Shown here: one piece after another, positions 40,018-51,400 of the stretch
Position numbering within the stretch: the first letter of the stretch is position 1
How the letters are laid out: every line of letters starts with the position of its first letter
NCBI GenBank assembly: GCA_037074765.1
Contig: JBAMDO010000036.1
Span: forward strand, 434,001 to 498,000
From: Mansonella perstans
Taxonomy: Eukaryota > Nematoda > Chromadorea > Rhabditida > Onchocercidae
Direction: 5' to 3'
Length of the DNA stretch: 64,000 nucleotides
Notes under the pieces: generated by a model
What the model was told of the DNA's origin: nothing
Database searches by the model: none
The model's input: only the letters and a program-made list of their open reading frames with translations
Made by a program: the position numbers and the translations under genes

Positions 40018-40700
40018 TTACAAATTAATCAAACGTAATTTCAAACAAACTGCATAAATAATCATCAAACATTGAGCACTGTAAAAGGATCGTCTTATTG
40101 TGCTATCGTTTCGTTGATTATTTCGAATTTTCGTATGTCTTATTGCTTCCCGATTTTCGCTCACTGAACTATCCAGTTGATTACTATCACCATTACAGTA
40201 GCTACCCAAACAAAAGCAGTATTCGGCATTCAGTATATGTTGACGAAATCGAACGGTCTGATTTCGGCACCTGCGATTTTCTCCATCTTTATTCAAATCT
40301 CGACTGTAGTATTTTTTCTGACAGTCTTGCATCATTCCTGTAACAAATGATCACACAGCTATGTTTTTTATAATTATTTCTAATTTATTTTTAAAAAATA
40401 AAAATAAACTTTTCAAAATTCAAAATTAAATACTTCAGTTATTGCAGAGACTATTTCCCACAATTAGTAATTTGCTAAATGAGACTAATTTTTGCATAAA
40501 TTTAGTTTGTCAGTTGATAGAACTGATAGAAAGTAATGTATACCTATTGTTCGAGTTCTGTTACCTTCATTAACAGTGACATTCAATGCTAGGCATGGGC
40601 CGATACATCGCACTTCTTCCGTCTTTCTATTCGTTTTAATACATGACGAATCGGCAACCAATTCGTGTTCTGCTTGAATTGGGAGAAAATAACCCCAATG
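40018..40700 (-). CDS. Ly-6/uPAR-like cysteine-rich secreted protein, last two exons
   Basis: Two minus-strand exons, 40700-40544 and 40337-40018, join in phase and end at a TAA, about 159 residues. Eight cysteines are spaced in a three-finger (Ly-6/CD59) style: SSC, VRCIGPC, QDC, RRC, and the terminal EYCFCLGSYCNG, close to the C-x-C-x4-5-CN ending typical of the fold. The sites NVT and NQT could be N-glycosylated. The C-terminus has a weakly hydrophobic CLMIIYAVCLKLRLINL that could be a GPI-type tail or a last helix. The upstream exon with the signal peptide was not found between 40701 and 42680, so the model is 5' incomplete. Ligand and function are unknown. Confidence 0.7.
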
Positions 40701-42680
40701 CTATAAAATTTCACCAAAAATGAATGAATTTATTAAATTCGAGAAGCAGTTAGCCTTGAAATAATCATTTTGGCATTATTTATTACATAATAGTTGATAA
40801 TAAATCATCTTTTATTTTTTATTTCAAACAAATTGTTTTGCAAAAACTTTTTCATAAATCATCAAGTGCTTCATGTTATTATGAAATGTCCAGTAAAAAA
40901 AAAAAAAAAAGTATCATCTAGTAAATAATGATCGATACATTTTGTGAATCAATATAGCATATTTCCGTGTGATATAAAAAAATCTGTGAAGGAGGAACTT
41001 ATGATACTTCAAGATGATCAAATTGCTTCCATTAATCAACTAGCAGATCAAGCAGTGTGATTATTTTGGAAAGATTAATCTTGATCAGTAATGAATAATT
41101 TTTTCTCGACACATTTTAAATGTTACCTTTTCAAAATGTTTATTTAAAATAATTCAAAAAAAAAGAGGAACGGAACATCTAACCGTTAAAATAAATTCAT
41201 CAATACATCGATAGCAAATTTCAGATCGAAGAGAAAAAGTACAATTGAGAAAGGCTAATAGTAAAACCGGAACAAGTGTTTCTCCAGCACTGTTCATTTG
41301 AATCGATAGCCGATATAATTAACAATATTTTTTTTACGCTACTTCCTTCCGTACCCTTGTTCTCTCTCGAAAACCGCCTATTGTAAATAGATTAGAGAAT
41401 CTTTTTATTCCTCTGCACATCCACACACTAATGGTCACAATGAGTAGCCAGTATCAGATCTCCATTGAGTGGTCAGCATCAGATCTCCATTCATTAACCC
41501 ATTCCATTCCCATCACTGCACTATCTTCGGATATTGTCTTTGGTTTAATTCATCTCAAATACCTATTTTCCATACTAAGCTCTTGTTCTTTCAGCTTAAA
41601 TTCTGGATAATATTTCGAAAGTGAGTAATACAATATCAGGATAACTTCAATACATCTCTATTATATTAATTATCTAATTTAAAAACCTAATATAGAATAG
41701 AAAATTACGCTTAATTGAATAAAAATATAATTGATAAAAACATAAAGTTATTTAAATACAATGTATGTATTAAAATATAATAAAAGTATATTTAGATTGT
41801 TTTTTGACTATAAATCATTTCGTTTACGTTACTTTATAAGTAAAATTTGACTATAAATCATTTCGTTTACGTTATTTTATAAGTAAAAGAGTAAGAACAA
41901 AATTCATTTTTTATATTCACTTCAAAAAAACTTCGTTATCACATGCATGAAAATTCATTTCATTTAATTGAACTTGAAACTATTTTCGTGATACATTGAT
42001 TTTAAGTGAATAAAGCTTTTCCCCTGTTAATGTATCCCCTTTTTAAAGGCTATAACAGCGATTTATCAACGAATCAAGTAGCAATCACTTAACAAATATC
42101 ACAAGGAATTTCAAACTAAGAAAATGCCAGAATCATGTTTTTTGTTTCTCAAAAAAAAAATCTTAATCTTATCAAACATTTAAACTAAGTGTTGATTGTT
42201 AATAATCATGCGAAACGAAATTTTCGAAAGATTTTGTCGGAATAATAATTGAAAGCAAAAATAGTACCATGGAATAAGCATGAATAACATAATTGATAAT
42301 ATACCTGTAATAAACGGTTAGGATGGATCATAATTTACATAGCAGAATGCAATTACAGATTTCAACATTAATTTGGTTTAATTATAAAATGGGAAATGAA
42401 ATCAAGCATTTTTGGAATTCAAATATAGTCTTATTTACATTTATGTACGCAATTAAAATGATTATTAAGTTGACGTTTACTTTCGTCACTACACGTTTTA
42501 CACTATAAACCACATTTAGGAGTGTAAACAATTCTTAAAGGTTTTATAATGAGAAACAAAAATTTCAGTGTCTTTGAAGGAATACATTCGAATAATAACA
42601 TTGATATAATTCGCATGCTGACAAACTAGTCTTTTACTGGAATGGAGAAATTCTGAATTGCTTGACTTTGGAAAACTACT
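40701..42680. other. stretch upstream of the Ly-6-like gene, with small tandem duplications
   Basis: Probably contains the missing 5' exon and promoter of the Ly-6-like gene. Two direct duplications are visible: a 25-bp unit at 41442-41491 (copies starting GAGTAGCCAG and GAGTGGTCAG) and a 42-bp unit at 41805-41888 (starting TTGACTATAAATC). The dispersed repeat at 42135-42405 is listed separately. Confidence 0.6.
42135..42405. repeat. dispersed ~260-bp repeat, copy 1
   Basis: Very similar, in the same orientation, to 56370-56645. Both run from an oligo-A tract through TCTTAATCTTATCAAACA to GGAAATRAAA. Weaker similarity also links the preceding 41541-41640 with 56200-56310, suggesting that a longer unit was inserted or duplicated and one copy later lost about 400 bp. 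Confidence 0.85.
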
Positions 42681-43758
42681 TGTCGTGAAAGTTGTATTGA
42701 GTTGAAGAAGAGGCAGGGTTGAATTGAATATTGTGCGGTCTCAATCTCAAATTTGGGTAATTAAACCTTTATTAAAATTATTAACAAACGCGAACGTAAT
42801 TATTTAATGTTGAAAGAATTGGATACATGAATGAAGAGACAAATGAGTACCGTGATGAACAGTTAAGATGGAAATTTGACAGTCTATATATAGTAGTAGA
42901 AGGGGGGGTGTCGCGAATTTCGCGGAACTTTCAATAACTCAATAAATTAAATTGTAAATAAATGTTAATAACATTGTAAAGTATTTCCATGTTCTTTGTT
43001 GATATGTAAATTCACACCCTTTATATAGCAATAGCTTAAGATATCTGTCTACAACAAAGGTTTTGTATTGTCCTTTCAATCCCTCTCCTACAGTAAGCTA
43101 ACAAAGCATCGTCTACGGCGTTATATTACCATTCAAAGACCCAATGTCTTAAACAATTAATTCCCTCTCTTCACCCAATGTGAACGTCAATCTTTCCACC
43201 AATAACATCCTTGTTTATTCATACAAGTACTTGGGTAAATCATCTATTCTCAACCATTATTAATCTCCTCTTTATCATTTTAACGTTAGGATCTTTGTAT
43301 TAAGCTTTAATCCCTCCTTTTCTATGACTATAAATAGACACTCGATCCACAAACTGTATCTTTTGGTACGTTGTACATTCCTCACTCTGTTGCACGCTTC
43401 AATAAAGGTTTTATTATCCTATCACGAGGTTTTCCGCAACACGATCAACTCAACTCAATATAACGCTCCCGGACAAACCCGCTGGAACAATATTGGCAGA
43501 CGTCTACCTCTCAGAAGAATTCTTCACGACAGGGGGGGAGGGGATCAATGACGTGATAGGACGATCATAAGATCAAATGATAAAGGATGGAATAGTGACG
43601 TGATAGAAAGATCATAATGCCATTAATATTTATCTACGGCTTGAATTATTGGATATGAGGTTAGACTACAACAAAGAAATAGGGAATTAATCTTAAGATC
43701 ATAAAAATAATTAGATTTATTGACCTATTGGGATTTTCGCTTTATAAATTTCGCGACA
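42681..43758 (-). repeat. element A left (3') LTR
   Basis: About 1.08 kb, bounded by TGTCG and CGACA. Only its outer 215 bp are matched in the right copy (44842-45063), so either the right LTR is truncated or the left one contains an insertion beginning at about 42903. Confidence 0.55.
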
Positions 43759-44567
43759 CTCCCAACGGGAGGAGAGAGAAGAGGCTAAGGAGTGGATTGA
43801 GGGTTTCATTTTGTATCCGTGTGGCTGCTCTGGTTCTCGTAGCAATTGGTTTCTCCGGTTCTTAGGGAGATGTGATTCCTTTGAGTTCGTTTCTTTAAAC
43901 TATTTAGGTATTCTCTTCTCCATAATTTCCAAAATTGATCTAACGCCTTGTTTGTATGTGTGACCAGTATTTAATTAGTTTCTCCTGAGTACTCATTCTA
44001 TAAGGAGTATACTCCTCTTGATCTTCTTCACTAAAAATTTGAGTTACTGGAAAGGCATTTGGTGAAGTAAAATCAGTTGGTCGTATGACAACAAAATCAT
44101 CGAAACTTACGTATATTAGGGGTCGGGTGTTCAGTATACCTTCTATTTCTGCCATTAGTGTGATCAAATTGTATAGCTCTAGTTGTGAAGCATGTGAACA
44201 AAGCTATCAGTCTTTTGGTGAGACCGCTTTCACTCTTTGTAGAAAGAGTACTCAAAAGAAATTAAATATTGGTCACATACAAACAAGGCGTTAGATCAAT
44301 TCTGGAAATTATGGAGAAGAGAATACCTAAATAGTTTAAAGGAACGAACTCAAAGGAATCACATCTCCCCAAGAACCGGAGGAACCAATTGCTACGAGAA
44401 CCAGAGCAGCCACACGGATACAAAATGAAACCCTCAATCCACTCCTTAGTCTCTCCTCTCTCCTCCCGTTGGGAGTGTCGCGAAATTTATAAAGCGAAAA
44501 TTCCAATAGGTCAATGAATCCAATTACTTTTGTGATGTTAAGATTAGTTTCCTATTTCTTTGTTGTT
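43668..44567. repeat. long inverted repeat in element A (arms ~325 bp, loop ~250 bp)
   Basis: The left arm 43668-43995 is the reverse complement of the right arm 44247-44567 at roughly 90% identity or more. Each arm holds about 90 bp of LTR start (TGTCGCGAAATTTATAAAGC), the LTR/internal junction with CCCGTTGGGAG, and the last part of the integrase region. Confidence 0.9.
43940..44167 (-). pseudogene. BEL/Pao integrase C-terminal (DUF5641-type) fragment
   Basis: Minus-strand frame of 75 codons with EIEGILNTRPLIYVSFDD, then RPTDFTSPNAF and EKLIKYWSHIQTRR. This is the LNxRPLxYV...RPxDFL block that ends BEL/Pao Pol. After KYWS the homologous reading continues in a different frame downstream (43995 toward 43800) as [20 protein letters not shown], so there is a frameshift. 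A remnant; not functional. Confidence 0.8.
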
Positions 44568-44674
44568 GCCGTGGTTCGTTGTATGAGATCCAACCATTTT
44601 TGATTAATCGTTTCCAAATTACCAACATGTATTTCTAACGCTCAGCTTTGTCTTTGACAATTTGTTTTTTGGTT

Positions 44675-44806
44675 TCATATTGTTTTCTGATCCTCCAGTG
44701 GCAGGTTTCGATCTGGTGGTGATAATTCGAGTTTCTTGATTTCTTCCATAAGTTCAATTGCTCTGTCGATTGTTGGTTGTGCTGATTTATTGAGGGAGGT
44801 CGACAT
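44675..44806 (-). pseudogene. element A gag N-terminal remnant
   Basis: A 43-codon minus-strand frame starting MSTSLNKSAQPTIDRAIELM begins 10 bases inside the primer-binding-site candidate, as expected for the first retroelement ORF. It ends in a stop after DQKTI, and the sequence soon meets the fold-back at 44567. Assignment to gag is positional. Confidence 0.55.
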
Positions 44807-44841
44807 TTCTTATTTCCCGGCTCGTGACACCAAAAATTTTT

Positions 44842-45063
44842 TGTCGTGAAAGTTGTATTGAGTTGAAGAAGAGGCAGGGTTGAATTGAATATTGTGCGGT
44901 CTCAATCTCAAACTTGAGTAATTAAACCTTTATTAGAACTATTAACAAACGCGAGCGTAATTATTTAATGTTGAAAGGATTGGATACATGAATGAAGAGA
45001 CAAATGAGTACCGTGATGAACAGTTAAGATGGAAATTTGACAGTCTATATATAGTAGTAGAAG
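44842..45063 (-). repeat. element A right (5') LTR segment
   Basis: Same sequence as 42681-42895, differing at only a few positions. Similarity stops at GTAGTAGAAG (45063). The following 45064-45246 is unassigned and leads into the left LTR of element B. Confidence 0.75.
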
Positions 45064-45246
45064 CACTACATTAAGATTAATCTGGTAATACTGTGATTGA
45101 AATGATTATCAAATGACCAAATTCATTTGTATGATCGTCTCTTGCAGATAATCGAAAAATTGAATTAGGTCTAAGATAAGATAAAATACTGTTAGGGAAA
45201 AAGATACAAGTTTAGCATCTCCGCCACGAATTTAAAGTTTAGACAA

Positions 45247-45744
45247 TGTTTGACACTAACACTAGTGCGTTGAGTTGTGGAGCTTCCTTGAGTTTTGGGT
45301 AACAAAACCCTTTATTTGAACGCAAAGTAACTTGAATGATAAGTGAACGAAAAGTAACAGAATATAGCAGTTAATAGTTAACTGAATAGAATGAAGACTG
45401 TTGAGCTGAACAGAATAAAGATTGGAAGTTGAGTACAGTTTATATAGTCAAGAAGGGGCGGATCTGGTAATTTGATGACCAGAAATCCTTTCATATGGTC
45501 CGATTAATGACTTAATAGAACAGATCATGGTGTGCTAAGATGAGAAATAGTAAGGGGAAGACACGGGATCTGGCGATGAAAGGTACTTAAAGTAAAATAA
45601 ATTATAGATAATGACATAAAAGTTTTAGAACAGATACAATTATAGTATGTGAGAATAATTATAGTATGTGAAAAAATATTCAAAAGTAACATCACGGAAT
45701 ATATTCCTTATGATCTTATCTTAAATTTCGCGACTTTCGCGACA
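45247..45744 (-). repeat. element B left (3') LTR
   Basis: 498 bp bounded by TGTTTGACAC and CGCGACA on the plus strand. Its right 401 bp match 48058-48461. Confidence 0.75.
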
Positions 45745-45753
45745 AAGATTCAT

Positions 45754-46155
45754 GAAGAAGCCATGGTACTCTTCGATCCGGGGTCACAATCTTCATTTAT
45801 CACGAAGAAGTAGTCTAATCCGATTATAATGTCGGGTCATCTCCAATATCCATCCGACTCGTCTAATTGTTTTTGTCGTGTGATGGAACTCATGTCGTAG
45901 GATGTTGGAGTAATAATTTGCAGTCTGTCCGTGAGGTAATCTAATGCATAGGCATTAATATTTATAATTTTAGATCCCGGACTTCTTATTCCCACGTTTA
46001 CCTTATTAGTTTGGTAAACTTTGGGTAATTGATTGCCAAAGGAAAAAAGTTTTAAATCTTCCTTTGCATTTTCCGTTAAATGCAAACGGCTGACTAACTT
46101 CTTCGTGATAAATGAAGATTGTGACCCCGGATCGAAGAGTACCATGGCTTCTTCT
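45754..46155. repeat. 62-bp inverted repeat of the protease active-site segment
   Basis: 45754-45815 on the plus strand matches the reverse complement of 46092-46155, with a single-base indel and otherwise near identity. The arm encodes EEAMVLFDPGSQSSFITKK, so this peptide can be read on both strands 340 bp apart. Confidence 0.92.
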
Positions 46156-47917
46156 TCAATTTCTTCTTTGAAATTGTGTTCCCAATATGGCCAATTGGAT
46201 TCGTCTTCCTTCAACCATTGCGGACCAATCCACCATTGCTCGAACGTTGCTAGTTGGATTGGAGACATATATCCCTTTGTTGATATATCAGCAGGGTTAA
46301 ATTTGCTTGGCACATATCGATATGAGAATTTTGACATCCTGATTTCATCGATTCGATTTTGTATGAATCTGGGTAGGAGTCGTGATCGGTTTTTGATCCA
46401 TTGGAGTGCGCATCGGGAGTCTGACCACAATGTGACTCCTACTTGTTCGATTTCTAATTGTTTGATGATGAAGTTGGTTGCTCGTACTCCAATTAGGATG
46501 GCTAGTACTTCTAGTTTAGGTATTGTCATACCTTTTATAGGAGCTATACGCGATTTTGCAAAAATCAAAGATGTATTTGCATCTTGTTTTGCATAGATTG
46601 CTGTCGCGTATGCTGTGGTGGATGCGTCCGTAAAGACATGAATGTTTAATTGTTGTAGTCGATCGGGATCGATTACAATAGTGGGATTTCTCTGACCTTT
46701 GTTGGCCATTGGCTTATAAGCAGTTCCCACGTTTCAATTTCATGATTTTCCAGTGACTGATCCCAGGATAGTTTTCTTTTCCAAAGAGTTTGTAGGAAAA
46801 GTTTGAGTGGTAGCATTAATGGACTTAAAAATCCCAGAGGATCGTATTGCGAAGCGATAAATTGTAAGATTGTCCTCTTTGTTGGGATTTGGTTATTCCA
46901 TGGTTTTAGAATTATTTCAATAGAATCAGTGACTGGATTCCAATGGATACCAAGGATCCTTTTAATTTGACTTACCTTTGCTCGGTCGTTTTCAGGGATG
47001 AGTTCATTGAAGTCTTTGTCGTTTGAGAAGAATTCTCGTATGTTCATTGAGGCATTTTTGAAGATGTCCTTCGTTTCCTTGTAGATTTGGAGTGCTTCTT
47101 CGGTTCCGCTTGCAGATAATAAAACGTTATCGATATACAGATTTTTCTTGATTTCTAAAGCGGTTTTGCTCCCGTAGTTCTCCAAATGATGATTAAGTGT
47201 GGCTGAAAGTAGAAACGGGGACGCTATGATGCCGAATGGAACTCTCTGAAAACGATAGCATATTAGATTTTCCGGTGTGATGTCTCCTTGGATATCTTTT
47301 ATCCATAAGAAACGGGTACAGTTTCTTTCGGATGGGTGTAATTCCACTTGTAGAAAGGCCTTTTCTATATCGGCGGCTATCACATTCTTCATTACCCTGA
47401 AGCGGAGTAAAACACCCGCTAATTCAGGTAATGTGATAGGGCCGCGGTATAGCATGTTGTTGAGGCTTTTTTCTCCCTTGACGTGTGCGGAGGCATCGTA
47501 AACGATCCGTAGGTTTGTTGTTGTCTTTGCCGGCGTGAGTACTTCGTGGTGAGGCAAGTAATGGATGATGCCTTCTTGATCCATATTTGCCGTCACCGTT
47601 TCGATTACGTTTGATAAGAGTTGTTCCTTGATTGTTCTGTCGTAACGCTCAAGCAGGGATTGATTTGCTTGAAGTCATTTGACGAGCGTTTTGAGCCGTC
47701 CATAACAAAGACCGTAGTTGTCTTGCAGGCTAGCCTTTACATCTTTCCATGGCCAGCATACTTGATACCGTTTATTTTTCATTGTGATACAATTTTTGAA
47801 TTGCTCCAATGCTTTCTCGTCGTCTTGATCAGTTGGTTGTTCTTGGATTCCGATTACTTCCAACTTCCAAAACATTCCAATCTTGATTACAAGATTCGCT
47901 CCAAGCAAGTATTTCAA
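45816..47917 (-). pseudogene. BEL/Pao pol remnant: linker, RT, RNase H, displaced protease
   Basis: Read on the minus strand. 47917-47675 encodes FWKLEVIGIQEQ...YGLCYGRLKTLVK, the linker normally found between protease and RT, then an in-frame TGA. 47674-46673 is RT, with TNLRIVYDASAH, AADIEKAFLQV, VPFGIIASPFLL and the box YIDN (about 47137-47126), where most RTs have YxDD. A frameshift near 46690 follows. 46680-46160 is RNase H with intact HVFTDAS, KLEVLAI, WSDSRCALQW and NPADISTKG. The same open frame then runs into AMVLFDPGSQSSFITKKLVS and, after one in-frame TGA, PDIIIGLDYF. That is a DUF1758 aspartic-protease core, which belongs upstream of RT. Stops and a frameshift make it a pseudogene. 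Confidence 0.85.
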
Positions 47918-48057
47918 GCTTCGCTCACGCTGTATTCTACTGTTTATTACTCAATTCACTTTTCGTCAAAATAAAAGGGTTCAGTTACCCAACATCGAAG
48001 TGTTCCTACATTCTATTGAACACACTCCACTCACAAACGGTTGCGCTACAACATTTT

Positions 48058-48461
48058 TGAACGAAAAGTAACAGAATATAGCAGTTAATAGTTAACTGAA
48101 TAGAATGAAGACTGTTGAGCTGAACAGAATAAAGATTGGAAGTTGAGTACAGTTTATATAGTCGAGAAGAAGGGGCGGATCTGGTAATTTGATGACCAGA
48201 AATCCTTTCATATAGTCCGATTAATGACTTAATAGAACAGATCATGGTGTGCTAAGATGAGAAATAGTAAGGGGAAGACACGGGATCTGGCGATGAAAGG
48301 TACTTAAAGTAAAATAAATTATAGATAATGACATAAAAGTTTTAGAACAGATACAATTATAGTATGTGAGAATAATTATAGTATGTGAAAAAATATTCAA
48401 AAGTAACATCACGGAATATATTCCTTATGATCTTATCTTAAATTTCGCGACTTTCGCGACA
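48058..48461 (-). repeat. element B right (5') LTR, truncated
   Basis: 404 bp almost identical to 45344-45744, with one 3-bp indel near 48168. The LTR part corresponding to 45247-45343 is absent here. In its place, an inverted, diverged relative of that segment lies at about 47930-48050. Confidence 0.85.
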
Positions 48462-51400
48462 AATCAGTATGAAAATTTAAGAAACTGAGTGAATTTGATA
48501 AAAAGATATTCGCCATAAATAGTAGTCAGTAGCTTATTTTCTAATCGTACGATCTGACGTATTTTTTTTCTAATGTGAAAATCAAATGTGACATTCAAAT
48601 GGCATTAAATTCCATGCAGTGAATAAATTCTACGTTGAAGAATTGAATTTTTTATGTAGTATAAATGATTATACTTGATATGTTACTTTTTCGTTTATAA
48701 AAATTCTAACAACCTTTTATAAGAACTGTAAATAAAGCTTATTGATTTTTGTTAAAAAAAGCACAAGCAGACCTGTTCCTTAATATTCGAAATATTTAAT
48801 AATTTCAGTCAAAGCCGAAAAATTAAATAAATGAAGTCAAAGATTGATAAAAATTGCTTATCAATAAATGAAAAAGAAAGCGCGCAGGAAAGTAAGTAAT
48901 GTACTAGAAAATTTACCAAAATTACGAAGTACAACGGGAAGAAAAATTGTTCACCAAAAAGAGCTTGTTAAAATTATTTATGAAAAAAGTTCAACCGAAA
49001 TCTGGATGCGTAAACGGAGACAAGAACTTGTTTCTTGAAAAATTTAGAAAAAGTCCTGAAATTGTTAAATTGTTAAGGAAAGCGGAAAATAGTTTGCCGC
49101 AAACCTTTGATGAAAGAGTTTGCTAAAATGTACCAAGTAAATTAATTACTAAAAATATTAATTGTGAAATTGCTTATTTATTTTTTGATTAGTTGTTGTT
49201 TTATTTTCTAGTCTTCTTTTTATCTCCCAAATTTGTTTTGATGAAAAATTAAAACGGTTTCCAAATTTATTTTCAGCAAAAATCAATTTGCTTGCCTTTC
49301 TTTGGGTTACAGTTTTCTTTGAAATGATTGAATTTATGAATTTCCTTTTCCTGCTTGTTTTTGATAGATTAATGAAATTGCACCTATGATAGTAGATGGT
49401 AGAATTGATAAAGGCAAAGATTGTTAATTGGAAATTTCAATACGGAATTGCTGGTAATTCATTATAAAATAATTTATGAAACATTATATGTCAAATGAAG
49501 TTTGACTTCATTAGCTAAATTGTTATTGCCCAAATTATATAATTCGGCATAACTGATTATTGCATATGATTCTGCATAACTGATTATTTCATTTTAAACA
49601 AGGGTAATTTTGTAAATTGCGCTGCAAGTAATGATGGACGCTGGCGCTCCAGTGATCATGGAATTGAATTCAAGCGAACATTTTCGGATTGGAGACATGA
49701 ATTGCGTAATACAGTATACGAATCAGTTGAGATATGGCCACAAAAGAACTTTCAGCAGTAATATATTGATCACGCCACTTTGTTTTTTCCACATGAAATA
49801 TTCTTGTTCAGATGACAGTAAATTCTAAAAAATCCGAAGTTTCAGTGAACTCATATTGTGACCTATCAAATGTAGATATGTTTGTAGGTTTTGGAAAGAA
49901 TCCCATCATTCCGTGCAATTCTACGATACTATTATTACATTAACTAATAGTTAATTTTACCGCTGCAAACGCAGTTAACCTTTGATTCATTACAACAGTA
50001 CCTTTGATATGTTACATGATAAAAGTAGTTACTAATTCTTCCACTATTATTTATAATTAAAAATTTTTCATTATTATTATTATGAATTTTTCAAAGCTTT
50101 ATTTTTATCACAGATAAGCAAATTACAAAAAATACTCAACTGATAAGCATAATCAATATTTAGCGTGTCAAAATTATCAACAAAATATTACTTTGGTTTT
50201 GTTCATGTATTTTTTCATTAATCAATGAATGATTGGGATGATTTTTGAACATGTAATTTCGACTGTATCTATTCGACTGTATCTCTTGTGCTGTAATTTC
50301 TGTAACTTTCTTTTAATATTTTCAAAGTATCAATGATTTTTTATGTCCACGAATGTCTTACATAAATGCTAAGCAGAAGTTTTCAATACTAGTGAGCTTT
50401 TATTTTCTTCATCAGTCCTTTATCTAAATGTTCAATAAATTTTTTAATAACATAACAATCCTTTCAATTCAATGCAATTATATGAATAATAACAATAACA
50501 ATCCCTTCAACTCACTGCGATTATATGGGAAACTGATGGAATTGTCTGAATTTCACTTTCTTCTTTTCCTCTTTCAACAATAATTCACTATAAATTTCAT
50601 TTTGGTTTATAGTATTAGAGTAATTCTGAAATAATACAGTAATAAATAGAATGCAAGCCAAAATGAACAGGAACTTAGCTACAAGCTCGACGAAATTGTC
50701 TTTATCTTTTTAGCATGACGAAATTACTCTTGTCAAATGCTGTCAGGTGTGCTATAGAAGCAATATATCAATGTGCGATTCAATTATATGAACAGAATTA
50801 ATTTTTAATTACATCCACTCATAATCTGCAGCAGTTCTGAGTGCTGATTAAATAATTTGAGTAACTTGAAGAATGTCAAAAATGCCAATAATGCTTAAAA
50901 GTTGTATGTGATAAGAATCATAATGTGAAATTGGAATTCTTGTATAGGTAGTAATAAAAACTTGACCACAAAAATAGAAAATCATCGCTAATAAAGAAGT
51001 CGAGAAAAGGAAATTCCTAAAATAAAAGAAACAGGAAGAGAAGAAAAGGAAAATTATTTAACAAAATTAACCAAATTGATATAAGATCCATGAATTCCGT
51101 TGAAGCAGATAAAAGTGATTAAAAGTGATCAGCATCATTCTATGCTAACACTGTCAATCCACTGTTACTTGCGATATAGTTTACAAAATAAATTTTGGAT
51201 AACAATAACAAAGCCAGAAAAACCAGCGTTTAGTTGAAATTTTAGTATGCTATAGCTGACACTTCAAAAATTAAAAATTTATCTCTCTGTCCATCACATC
51301 ATCCAATTATCCAAAGAAACAGCAAAGGAAGAAGCGCAGTATACTTAGGCATAAAATAAAATACTGGTCAGCAGTCAATAACTGACCACGAACGAACAAT

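Larger units (their letters stand above)
42681..45063 (-). mobile_element. BEL/Pao LTR retrotransposon A, deletion derivative with internal fold-back
   Basis: An LTR-like sequence (plus-strand start TGTCGTGAAAGTTG) occurs at 42681 and again at 44842, with about 215 bp nearly identical. The coding direction is minus. Next to the right LTR lies a primer-binding-site candidate (44832-44816, minus-strand TGGTGTCACGAGCCGGG) and a short gag start. At the left end are an integrase C-terminal fragment and then the left LTR, ending CGCGACA at 43758. Most of gag and all of protease, RT and RNase H are missing. Between the remaining ends sits an inverted copy of the 3' end (44247-44567). An alternative left LTR boundary is at 42903, where another TGTCGCG begins. 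Confidence 0.75.
45247..48461 (-). mobile_element. BEL/Pao LTR retrotransposon B, rearranged and decayed
   Basis: A left LTR at 45247-45744 and a right LTR at 48058-48461 share about 400 nearly identical bp (from TGAACGAAAAGTAACAG to TTTCGCGACA). The near-identity implies recent insertion or gene conversion. Minus-strand coding between them holds the pre-RT linker, reverse transcriptase, RNase H and then a DUF1758-type protease. Gag is missing, integrase is missing, and the right LTR lacks about the last 95 bp present in the left one. No target-site duplication is evident (GACAA left, AATCA right). Confidence 0.85.

Noticed and set aside
46033..46596. 187-codon plus-strand frame in the retroelement
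   Set aside because: Antisense of the RNase H/protease region; residues show no family, while the minus strand shows conserved motifs.
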